Program-made: the position numbers and the translations under genes
Assembly (NCBI GenBank): GCA_963513935.1
Contig: OY740769.1
Coordinates: 71,565,712-71,629,711, forward strand
DNA length: 64,000 bases
DNA from: Aphrophora alni
Lineage: Eukaryota; Arthropoda; Insecta; Hemiptera; Aphrophoridae
Direction: 5' to 3'
Shown: piece after piece, positions 13,509 to 23,951 of the stretch
Numbering within the stretch: the first letter of the stretch is position 1
How the letters are laid out: each line of letters opens with the position of its first letter
Notes under the pieces: generated by a model
What the model saw: only the letters and a program-made list of their open reading frames with translations
What the model was told of the DNA's origin: nothing
Databases searched by the model: none

Positions 13509-14722
13509 TGCGCCAAAATAAACAGTAGTGAAACTGAATCAGCTGTAGCTGCCTTCTCGATCAGCTTTGTCAAGGATTGTTGCCACATCTTCGTGATTAT
13601 TATTTCTTTCTTATTTGATGTTAGTTTTTGCTGACATGGTGCTAACTACTGCAGAGAAAGGTTTTATCATAGAGCATTATTTTCGCTCATACAGAAATGG
13701 ACGTATGGGTGGGCCAACTTTGTCACACACTGCATTACGTTTACAGGAACATTTTACCAAAACCCCTCTAGTAATGCTGTGATTATTAGTGTTGTTCAAA
13801 ATTTTCGAAGAACAGGTAGTGTTTTGACGCAACGGAAAGGCTAATTAGGTCGCCCAACTACTGTCTGTACAAATAAAAACCACGGAAGTGTTGCAGCAAG
13901 TGTTACAGTCACCGAAAAGAAGCCTAAACTGAACATTTTTGAAACTGAATATAAATATAAGCAATACGTCATTTAGAATAATATTTAAAAATAATGGTGG
14001 TTTTCCCTACAAGATACAAACTGGGCAACCTTTGCACTGTATAAACAAAACAGAGTTCATTACTGTGCTTCAATGTTAGCAATGTGCTATGGAGAACCTG
14101 AGTTTCTGAGTGATGTATGGTTTTCAGATGAATGTCATGTGCACCTTAATGGTTTCATAAACAAGCAGACATCACGTTTTCTTGGGTTTGAACGTCCTGA
14201 CAGTGTTGTAGAGGTAATTCTTGATCGTTTTATAGAAGACCTCAGGAGATTTTGTTGTGTCCAAAACCTGTCTTTTCGTTCACAATGAGTCCAGCAAGAT
14301 GGCGCAACCAGCCACACTGCCTTAACCAACATTGCTTTCCTTCAAGAAAGTTTTGGCAACCGCCTCATCTCCCTTAGAACAAATTTTCCTTACCCAGCCC
14401 ACTCCTCCGATGTTACATCACCTGATGCCTACGTCTGGGGAATGTTGAAGGAGAAGATTTTCCGTGAAGACCCACTAGCTACCATCACCCAACTCCAGGA
14501 AAAAATAACCATGTGTATAAGGAGCATGAAACAACCCCTCTTCACCAAATGATGCAAAACCTTCAAAAACGGTATGAGTGTTGCCTAAAACTGAACGGAG
14601 GTCATACTGAACATGTTATTACCCTAGTCTAACCAATTTTGCTTCCTTTTACTTGTATATGTTGGTAAAACTATGTAAACAAAATCTTACTATTTCGGTA
14701 CGGTACTGTTTATTTTGGCGCA
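13509..14722 (+). mobile_element. Tc1/mariner-like transposon, dead, TIRs preserved
   Basis: A perfect inverted repeat, GCGCCAAAATAAACAGTA plus one or two bases on the outer side, lies at 13508-13527 and 14704-14723. A TA lies directly outside the right end; the left equivalent has mutated. The spacing of about 1.2 kb is normal for Tc1/mariner elements. The interior holds a broken DDE transposase frame on the plus strand. Confidence 0.85.
13635..14632 (+). pseudogene. Broken IS630/Tc1/mariner-family transposase
   Basis: Begins with an ATG after the left TIR (MVLTTAEKGFIIEHYFRS), resembling the N-terminal HTH start of a widespread insect DDE transposase family. The phrase FSDECHVHLNGFINKQ (about 14121-14168) is the first catalytic Asp region of that family (compare FSDEAHFHLSG.VNKQ). 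QQDGATSHTALTN follows near 14288-14327 (second Asp), then SDVTSPDAYVWGMLKEKIF (about 14405-14460) and a C-terminal NGGHTEHVI phrase ending at a stop at 14630-14632. At least four frameshifts or stops, and a missing stretch around 13900-14060, mean no active enzyme. Confidence 0.82.
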
Positions 14723-14723
14723 T

Positions 14724-17031
14724 ACTGTAAGTTGTAACAAAAATTCAATATATTTCTTTCATTATCTACACCCTACTAATTATTTTATTTGGTTTGCACT
14801 TTTACTTATAACGTTCTTGAAATATTTAAAAATAGCCTAATAGTTTTGAATGAAGGTTCTATAACAAAGTGTACAACAATTTTTTAATTAATTTTTTAAA
14901 TAGTGAAATATATTTTTTAAATTTCCTTTTTTTTATATAAAAGTTATAACTTGAATGGTATGTTTTCACATAAACATTCATTTTTAACTGCACCCACACC
15001 CAGACCTATAGTGAAACTTGCACCAGGCTATAGGAGTATTTAGTGTGCACTATATAAGCAATACGGAGTAATAATACAGAGAGGCAGTAAGGAGTAATTC
15101 TAAAACAAAAACATGCTCATTATTACAGAGAGTAATAAATAAACTATGGATGATCGAAGTTATTTGTAACAAAAATAATAACATCATAAGTACAAAGTTG
15201 CCAATGCCAACTATAATGAAAAGCAATTGATAATCACAAAAAAACTAATATGGTGAAAATGGAGTCAAGAGCAAATATTGCCTTTTATTTAACCAAATGT
15301 ATCCCAAATTAACCTGTCCTAGCCTATACATAAAATATTTGTTAAGGTTCAAATTCTCAATTATTATTTATTTACGATAATACTGTGGAAAATACATCTA
15401 GGAAGACAACCACTGACATTGTACAAAATATTGCATATCAATTACTGAGGTTGAAAGTTGGCGACTGACAAAAAAAGGCAAATACTCAATTGTTGTTTTA
15501 TTATTTAAAATTGTTAGTGCCAATTTTTTTTTTCTTTTTCGGAAAGTTTACTTTTACACACTATAGATTTAAAACAAAAATATTTCAACAAAATTCTGTA
15601 TGATATGGCACATCCTACAAATTCACTTGGATGGAATGCTAGATATATTAACCTACAATGATAGCTTTGATGTTGTTTTTTTAAACACTAATATGGTGGG
15701 AGGTTATTCTTTCTATTGTAACCCATGGTTGATACCCCTTTAGAAAAACTAACATTTTTATAAAAACTGTTGTAATAAAATATCTATTTGAGGGATGGAC
15801 CTAAAATGTTTGCTATTCTTCAAAATCATTACCATCAACACAATAATGTGATTGGTTTGGAATGGAGTAATTGATTTTTGTCAGAGTGTTGTTAGTAGAA
15901 ATCTATTGGGGGAACCGATATAGCTTTCTACACTTTTGGTTAGATATATTCTAACAGTGTTACCTATCATAATATGACTGATTATAGTTCCTTCAACTAT
16001 TGGTTTATATAGAGAATTTTGTTTTAGTATTAGTTATTTTAAGCAAAAGTAAATGTATTCTTTGTTTTGTTCACTGTTCTTGTTTTAGTGGTAGATTTTG
16101 TTTGTTTAATGAATAAATATCGGCTGAAATTAAGAAACTGATAATGAACATGAAGAGAGTTAACAAACAAAGGATTCTTCAGACTACAATGATGTAGAAT
16201 CTGAACATAGAGTGACCATATTACTAGACATTCAGGTAAAAGTGAATTTGAAGAAAATATCCATTCCATTGAACATGTGCCAACAATGGATATTGTACTC
16301 CCTGTACCTTACAAGTACTTGATGTCAAAAGTGAGCAACTGATGGCCCCTGACAATCTTTTGACAACTTCTAAACGTTGGAGCAATAAATGCTCAAATCA
16401 TTTTCAAGGTGAATAATGACAAGAGAACATTTTATATGTAAGATAAGTAAAATGGTGGTAACGGGCATTCGATTAAACATGTTGAAGTATGTTTATTGTT
16501 CAATAAAAATTATTTTAATTAGGCAAATAAAATATAAGAGGTGCTGATATTCAAAAAACTGTTCAAAGAGCCTCTGAGAATAAATTTATATGGAAATAGT
16601 GACCAACAAGACAGAATAAAATCACACAACACAATGTGATGTCTGCATCAGTTCTGTATATAAAGTATACACACCAAGAACAACATGCATATGCTATATT
16701 AATATGACGAATAAACGATGGATTCAGATAGCTAAACCATGGTGACTAATAGATCTTCAATATCGGCTATGGTTATTTTTATTTAAAATATCAGAAATTT
16801 AAAAATAAGGTTTTTTTTTATAAAATTAACTTGTATCAAATGCATAAGTTTTAATATACCTGTACCTAACATAATTTTACATGTACCAGTATATACATTT
16901 AAAGTTATTAAAATAATTTGTTAAAACAATGTTTTAGTTCTTCTTCATTTCTGTGATTAACTATAATTCAAGACAACTTTTAATAACACAACTTTTGTAA
17001 GAGTTATAGAAGGGGGGAAATTAAACCAACT
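14724..17031. other. AT-rich DNA, no supported gene
   Basis: Nothing convincingly coding. Around 16120-16260 a plus-strand stretch reads as an acidic phrase (DNEHEES, KDSSDYNDVESEH) broken by stops, perhaps a remnant of a transposase N-terminus; too weak to name. Confidence 0.5.
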
Positions 17032-17550
17032 GGTAATTGTTTACAAAGAAAGTCACTGCTTTTTTTGCAATATTTTTTTTTTTTTTAACATTTGCTACAT
17101 ACCTTATTTGTTAATAATTTAATAAGTTTTCAATGCGGAGCTAATTTGTTCACAAAAAAATCACATATTCAAAACTACACAATTCAATGCATTTATATGT
17201 CACCGAAATCAAGCAACTTCGAGCGTGGTTAGTACTTGGATGGGTGACTCTTTGGGAAATAGTGCAGAATATTTTTTTTTTACAAATTTACACGTAGGTT
17301 AAGTAGCCTAACGTGACTATATATACATCTTACTTAACCTTGTATGTTAAAATTCGTGTACATAGGCTACATACTTTAACGTGTAACTCACTTAATGGAC
17401 CTTAACCAAGAAAAATTGAAATTATGTTGTTTTTTTTCATGAAAAAATTAGCTCCGCATTGAAAACTTATTTTATTATTAAGAAATAAGGTATGTAGAAC
17501 AAGTTTAAAAAATTGCAAAAAAACAGTGATTTTCTTTGTAAACAATTACC
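17032..17550 (+). mobile_element. Palindromic DNA element carrying a 5S-derived module
   Basis: The ends form a long inverted repeat of about 118 bp: left 17032-17150, beginning GGTAATTGTTTACAAAGAAA, and right about 17440-17550, its reverse complement with a few changes. The phrase TTTTCAATGCGGAGCTAATT marks the inner end of both arms. Between the arms is a 5S rRNA-like stretch at 17189-17266. No protein is encoded. Possible but imperfect 8-bp flanks (AAACCAAC against AAACAACC). A related copy, reverse-oriented and interrupted, lies at 47586-49424, with a further partial copy after it. Confidence 0.78.
17189..17266 (+). ncRNA. 5S rRNA-derived segment (not a 5S gene)
   Basis: Reads TCACCGAAATCAAGCAACTT, then GTGGTTAGTACTTGGATGGG and TGACTCTTTGGGAAATAG. 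From memory of eukaryotic 5S rRNA this matches roughly nucleotides 45-110, the part that holds the internal control region (A box, intermediate element, C box). The C-box phrase TTAGTACTTGGATGGGTGAC is essentially intact. The 5' third and extreme 3' end of 5S are absent, so it cannot be functional rRNA; it could supply a pol III type 1 promoter fragment. Confidence 0.75.
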
Positions 17551-18370
17551 AAACAACCACTGATGGAAAATATCTTACGCCCTACCAATGCCGTTATACA
17601 AATACCAATCGCAGGTTAACATCAGGTTCTAATACACACAAGCTATAAATTCTTCTAGTTCCGTCTCTTCTTGAAGATTTCCATTACATTCAACTTGAAT
17701 ATAAAACCTAACCTGTTTGCAGTGTTGTTTTAACTAAAAATCTAACAAATCTCCTACAAGTACTTTACTTGGATAGCTTATAGCTAGGTTAATAATTTTT
17801 GGATAATTGTATACATTATGACAGTGGGGGGTCATGGCAACATAAATGACAAAATATTCCAGAATGTTGTGATACATCAATATATATTGATATTGATTTT
17901 AAAATATGTATTAAATAATTTTCCAAGAAGAAAGTTTATAAGTTTACAATGGATAAATCAATGTGAAGCCATAGACTACTAATTATTAACAATTATTTTC
18001 AACTTGCTTTATATAACTTCAATGTTTTCTGCACATTTTGACTTTGATCAAAAAATAAAACACTAATCAAAATTTGTAAATAAACAAAGTGATTAAGTTA
18101 TAACATTTTATTTAAATGCTACCTATTTATAATTGATTTGGATCCAAACAACATTTATTCAGTAATTTAAACGTCTAAAAAATTAACGTTTAGGTTTATA
18201 TCAGATCAAACCAGATATTTAAGAAATGCAAAGGCACAATAAATAGAATACACAAAAAATGCTGATTACCATAAAACGTCTATACTTGCATTCTCTATTC
18301 TCTTATGCTGGACCAAAACGCCCGGCTGGTGGCCTAAAATCTGGGGGCGAAAAATGAAAACATTACTTAC
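17551..18370. other. AT-rich DNA between 5S element and putative exon
   Basis: No gene or repeat recognised. The minus-strand ORF at 18266-18457 overlaps the putative exon discussed next and is probably not a complete protein. Confidence 0.5.
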
Positions 18371-18600
18371 ATTGGGCGTGCTTGTCCGATCTCGGTGTTG
18401 TCGACATAGCTGACAGCCTTTTCTCACGACTAAATAATTATCTGTAGCAATACACATAACGTAATCATGATAAATTACTTAAAATAAACAAAATGTCAAC
18501 AGATTGACGGCAAACTCACTAAAACATTAACCACCATCTTTTTGCTCTGCACTGCAACTGCAACAACTGCGCGCCAAGCGGATCAACCTAGAAATCATAG
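18371..18600 (-). other. Putative first exon/promoter of an unknown gene
   Basis: On the minus strand a CpG-containing stretch (18560-18600) is followed by an acceptable 3' splice site (TATTGCTACAG, about 18446-18436) and, 37 nt before a consensus donor (AAT|GTAAGT, exon end at 18371), an ATG at 18405-18407. From that ATG the coding reads MSTTPRSDKHAQ; another open frame reads RKGCQLCRQHRDRTSTPN. I recognise neither, and the next exon cannot be seen. It could equally be a chance splice-like arrangement. Confidence 0.25.
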
Positions 18601-19059
18601 TAAAAAACAATATTTTTAAATTTAAAAATCAGCTGACTTTTAAAACAAGAAGACAGTTAAATTATTTTGTAATCAGTCAAATACAAAAAGATACTTAGAA
18701 ATTAATGTTCATAATTTATTTATTCTTAATTAATTATTATATTTATCAATAAAAGCGGAAACGAACCCGGTAAAGAACTAGATTTTCTTATTTTAAATAA
18801 TACAATATCTGATAAAGAACTATTCAATTATGTTGTCAAATCAATAACTTTTTATAAAATGAGCTTATTATATAACAAAATATTGTGAAAAATAAAGTCA
18901 CTAATACTATAAAGTACAAAGTTAATTTCATAGATAAAACACATATAAAGTTAATTCTAAAACTAAACTGTAGCCTTTACACATAAAAAAAAACATAACT
19001 CTTGCACTACTCACTTCAACTTTTTTTATTATTTCTTACTAATTTAATGAGTAGTACAG

Positions 19060-20196
19060 TGTAATAACACATAATTATTATTATTATTTTAGCCTAGTTG
19101 GGTCTTGCTCTAGCACGTTTACTTTAAAAATATAATGGTTAACTAGTAACAACAACTCAATTGTTTAAATGACTCTTTATTCTCGGGTCTTACTAAGGTT
19201 TGGGCCCTTTTTTTAAATGTGCAATTATTACAATTATGGACATATATCTTAAAATTTACAAATCAGCTTATACTATCAATATTAAAAGTTCTTAAAATTC
19301 AATTTTATAATAATAAATCTATATATTTACTTAAGTCCAGTTCACCATTATTCACATGTAGTTCACCTCTGACATGTTTGTATTATTAAAATATTTACTT
19401 GTCTATAAAATCCTTCTTTTTTTAAAATTGCTGAACAACGAAAATTAACCTTGCCTCCATGAAATTTTTTATAGAACTCTTATTCTTTTCTTCTAACAAC
19501 CCGGGCTACAATGAAGTACCGCCATCTTTTGTATCTTTTCCGCTATCGGCTTTTCGTATGGCCGTGCATTCAAACATATCAAATATATATATTTTTAAAT
19601 GTCCTTCCATAGTCATTTTTAAATAGTATATTAATTTGTAGACATATCTGAAGTTAAAATTGTTTTTAAAAAAGGTTTTAATTAATCCACATTCACTTTT
19701 TATTTATTTATGTTTTTATATATTCACTGCCTAGATTTCAACAATAGTTCTAACTTTCGCCGCCAGTTCGCACTGTTCCACTTTATTGTAATAATTCTTT
19801 GTAAACACTAAAACTAACCTAATTATCCTATTCAACCAGTTTGTTATTTAAATTAACTAATACACAATATACATTGAATTTGAATTAAAAATAATTATCT
19901 AAACATGAAATAAATTACAAAAGGATAATAAAACGTTCTTATTCAATCATTTTAAGTTATTAAGTAAAGTTACTGTTATTGTTTTTTGAAATGGAAGTAA
20001 GTTTTATTTAAATTAGCTGTAGTTATTATATTATGACTGTGCTTTATATTATTCATTTAAAATTTCCAAAATCTTTAAGTTAATTAAATTATTAGGCTAG
20101 GACGAATTTTGAAGTTATTACATTTAGGCTTTAACATTTTATCAACATATTTTATTAACCTTTAAATTGTGTGGCCTATCCAGTTTGACTGTTACA
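19060..20196 (-). repeat. 3' LTR of the gypsy element
   Basis: 1137 bp, near-identical to 25768-26905. On the minus strand it begins TGTAACAGTC and ends GTTATTACA. A polyadenylation signal AATAAA (minus) lies at 19176-19181, about 115 bp from the outer end. Differences seen from the 5' LTR: T7 instead of T8 after GGGCCC, and AAAATTCA instead of AAAGTTCA. Confidence 0.96.
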
Positions 20197-20206
20197 ACTG
20201 TCCCTC
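20197..20206 (-). other. Polypurine tract of the gypsy element
   Basis: Minus strand GAGGGACAGT directly abuts the first base of the 3' LTR (TGTAAC). A purine-rich tract here is the expected plus-strand primer for reverse transcription in Ty3/gypsy elements. Confidence 0.75.
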
Positions 20207-20480
20207 AAATTTCTAATTTTTTATATATAATTGACAATTTTATTAAAAAAATTATAAATTTTATTTTTTCTTTAAGTAACATTTTTATCCTACGTTCACA
20301 ATAGTTTACCATATCCTTCACAAATACAATGAAATTAAAAAAAAAACAACACTTAACAACTATACAATATTACTTTAACAACATATAAACACAGGAACGA
20401 TAAGCAATTTATTTATATTATATTTCTGCCTATTGCAATCTCCCTTTAATTCATTGAACAAAACAAAATATCCTTCTAAA

Positions 20481-23400
20481 CTATGCATCATTTTCATCCC
20501 TTTGATGATATCTCTTTAAACTGGAAATATGAAACATCCCTTTGATTTTATTTGTGTTATTTAATTCTGAGAGAATATAAGTAGCCTTACCCAGTTTCTC
20601 TTTGATGTTATAAGGTCCTGTGTAAATGGTAAATAATTTAGACATTTCTCCCTTAAATTGATGTGAATAACCCATTTCCTTTAGCAATACCTTTTCCCTT
20701 CTTTCAATTCTATCATTTTATGTTTATCATTGAATACCCTATTTCTAATCATTCCTTTCTTTCTTATCCTATGTCTGGCCAATTCTACTTTAATTTCTAA
20801 ATTTATATTTCTAGTCTCTATTCCATCCAAATTTAACTGTCGTTGCCAAAACCTTGGTGTCGTTTGGTTCAGTTGCAGTTCGTTTGGTGTATACCCAGTG
20901 GTATCATGTGGCAACTCGTTCAAACATTGGACTACTAGAGGTATAAATTCTGTCCATTCCCTGTGGTTTCTATTACAATACGTACGGAGGCATCTTCCTA
21001 TTTCTTTATGTACCCTCTCTACCATGTTACTGTTCGGTCTTCTTACAGGGGAAAATATAGGTATTATATTTTGCTCTTCTAGCATCATTGTCCATTTCCT
21101 ACTTTTAAATTGTGTCCCATGATCTGACTGGACCTTTCTTACATTTCCAAATCTTGTTAGATAGTCCTTTAATGCTTTTATTGCACTTGAAGTGGTTGCC
21201 TTTTTTATTCTGTAAGCTTGTACAAATTTAGTAAATGTATCCATGATGACAAATAGATACTTCATACCCCCTTTTCCAGTTGGTAGTGGTCCATAAAAAT
21301 CCACTGCTAATTGATCTCTAGGTCCTCTGGTACTTATACTCTTCATTTCCCCACAACTCGTTTGGTTTGTTGTCTTACATTTTTGGCAAATATCACATAC
21401 TCTAATTTCCCTCTTAATTATTTTGTTAAATTTTTTGAAAGTGAAGCTTTCCTGTAAAATCCTTATGCATTTACTTGCTCCAATATGCATATAATATTCA
21501 TGGCACGCTATTATTAATCCTTTAATCAAATCTCTTGGTACAACAATCCTCCAACCATGTTTGCATCTTTTAATTAAAATTCCCCCTTGTAATTTATACT
21601 TATCCTGATAATTTTGAATGTTGTCTATAATTTGCCTTGTCTCTTTACTTCTTCTTTGCCATTGGCTTATATCCTTTAAATTTTCCATAAATTCATAATC
21701 TACAATCCTCTTTAATAAATTTACAACAATTTCTGGATTTTCATCTTTCCTTATACTATCATTCATGTCACATGGATTTCTGCTTAGAGTATCACTTACT
21801 ATATTCTCTGTACCCTTACAATGTTCAATCTCGAAATCATATTCTTGGATGAGCAAAATCCATCTTGACAGTCTTGAACTTAGTAGTCTACATTTCTTTA
21901 TAAACGTTAATGCCTGATGGTCGGTTATTATCTTAATTTTGTGTCCTAAAATGAGTGGTCTAGCCTTCTGCAAGCAAAACAGTATAGCTAACATCTCCTT
22001 TTCGGTGGTGAAGTAATTTACTTCTGCCCCTTTTAACGTCCTACTCATAAACATAATTGCCGCCTTTTCGCCATTCTCTTTGATTTGGTACAAGTGACCC
22101 CCTACTGCAAAATCACTGCTATCTGTCTGTAATATGAATGTTTTATTTGGATCTGGATGCTCTAAGACAACTGTATTTAAAAATCCCTCCTTTAAATTTT
22201 GAAATGCCTGCTCTTCTTTGTTGGTCCATATAAATTTATTTTTCTTTGAAGTTAAATGCAATAATGGTTTTACTAGATCTGAATATTTATCGACAAATTT
22301 GTTATAAAAGTTAGCCAGTCCAATAAATCCTTTGATCTGTTTATGATTTTTTGGTGATGGGAAGTTTCGAATCGCTCTAATCTTCTCATCATCTGCAGAC
22401 AAACCTGTTGTTGTTAATTTGAATCCTAGGAAAGGTATTTCTTTTCTACAAAACATAGACTTTTCAAATTTTATGGTCATATTTGCCTCTTTAAACTTTC
22501 TAAAAATTGTCTCTAAATGCACCAGGTGTTGTTCAAAGCTGTCTGACATACACACTAAATCGTCCACATACATCATAGTATAGTCTTCTGTTTCATCTTT
22601 CATTACTTGATGTAATCCTCTTATCAGAGCTGCTAATGATGTTGACAGACCGTATGGCATTACCTTAAACTGATATACCCTTCCCCTATACTGGAAAGCT
22701 GTATATTTTCTTGAATTTACTTCTAACTCTATTTGCCAAAAACTATTGGTTAAGTCAATTGTACTCAACCATTCAGTAGCTCTTGCTTTGTTTAATATCT
22801 CATTAATTCCTCGGTTGCACTGATAATCAGGTATCATAATGTCATTTAAATGTCTTGCATCCAAACATAGCCGTACCTCATTGTTCTTTTTTTATCACCA
22901 CTACTATTGGATTGATATATGGGCTGTTGCTTTCCTCTATTATCCCCTGGTTCAACATATTTTCTATCTCTTTGTTTACTGCCTCTTGGTACTTTATGGG
23001 TATTGGGTAACTTCGTTGATAAAAGGGTTTTTTGTCATTTATTTTAATTTGGTGTTTATAGCAATTACATTTTCCTGGAAGTTTCGAAAAGATATTTTTG
23101 TATTTCCTCAATAATCCACCTAACTGTTCTTTTTGATCAACATTTAATAAATCTAGGCCATTTAACATATCTACTATTTCCTTCTCTGCCAATTCTTCAC
23201 TAGTGTTTGTATCCTTATTGTAACTACTCATGCCGTATCTATCATCATATTTCTCTTCAATAAATTTAGTTTGGTGCATATCTCCTATTACTTCATCCTC
23301 CACTTGACTCATCATTCTACATTTAATACCATTACTTTCCCTATTATTAAACATCACTACCTCCTCTTCACTATTATAATTAATCCTTATATTACCTTTA

Positions 23401-23951
23401 TTAAAATCAATATCCATTCCTAATTCATTTATACTATCAGTCCCTATAATTATTTCCCTCAATAGATCTGGTACCACTAAACATTGTATGTTATATATTA
23501 TTTTTCCTATTTGAATGCTCATCATTATAATTTTATTTATTTTCCGGCTCTTCTTCCCTGTAGCAGTTACAATATTTATCCCAACAACCGGCAATTCTTC
23601 CACCTTTCCTAGTTTTTTAAAATTTTGTTGTAGCCAATCCTGTTGTATACATGTAGCATTACTTCCTGTATCAATAAGACCTTTAACCTTCACTTCTCCA
23701 ATCTTTAATTCTATTTCTGGATTACTTTTCTGGATGTTTTTATTCTCATTCTCATCCACACTCCCATCCTTGTCACATCCTATTAAAAATTGTCTGTCAC
23801 ATAATATAGTTGTAATAATTTGTTTTTTACTGATCGGCCTAAACTTTCCTTCTTTTTGTTGCACTGAAAAATCTGATTTATTTTCTTCAAAACTTTGTAT
23901 TTGGTTCTCCCTCTGGCCTACCCTTGACTGTTCAGTGCTTATTAGTTTAAA
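20481..23951 (-). pseudogene. gypsy pol: protease, RT, RNase H, integrase (two frame breaks)
   Basis: Read in the -1 frame relative to gag from the slippery site at 23945-23951. Segment 1 (to 22878) has the aspartic protease motif LIDTGSN (coding start of the motif near 23670) and the flap-like IIIGTD phrase. Segment 2 (20681-22864, 727 codons) has RT palm DLTNSF and YVDDLV (residues 99-102), RNase H Asp248 and Asp315 with SDTLSRN, the integrase H455-H460-C490-C493 zinc site, and the catalytic triad D522, D581, E616. Segment 3 (20481-20687) has the GPY module (YTGPYNIKEKLGKATYIL). Frames 1 and 2 meet at an A7 run near 22892-22898 (consistent with one extra A) and 2 and 3 near 20687-20700 (consistent with one missing base in a G/A run). 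As assembled it cannot make a complete Pol. Confidence 0.93.

Noticed and set aside
17189..17266. Functional 5S rRNA gene
   Set aside because: The 5' third and the closing helix are absent, and substitutions break the stems; it is a derived fragment inside a mobile element.
20210..20480. A degenerate env gene after pol
   Set aside because: Only about 280 bp are available before the 3' LTR and no frame is open.
20730..21122. Plus-strand ORF of 130 residues
   Set aside because: It is antisense to the integrase region, whose motifs are unmistakable.
22878..22905. A second programmed frameshift inside pol at the A7 run
   Set aside because: The needed shift is +1 relative to the upstream frame and lies within the RT fingers, where no element is known to shift; a one-base insertion or sequence error is simpler.
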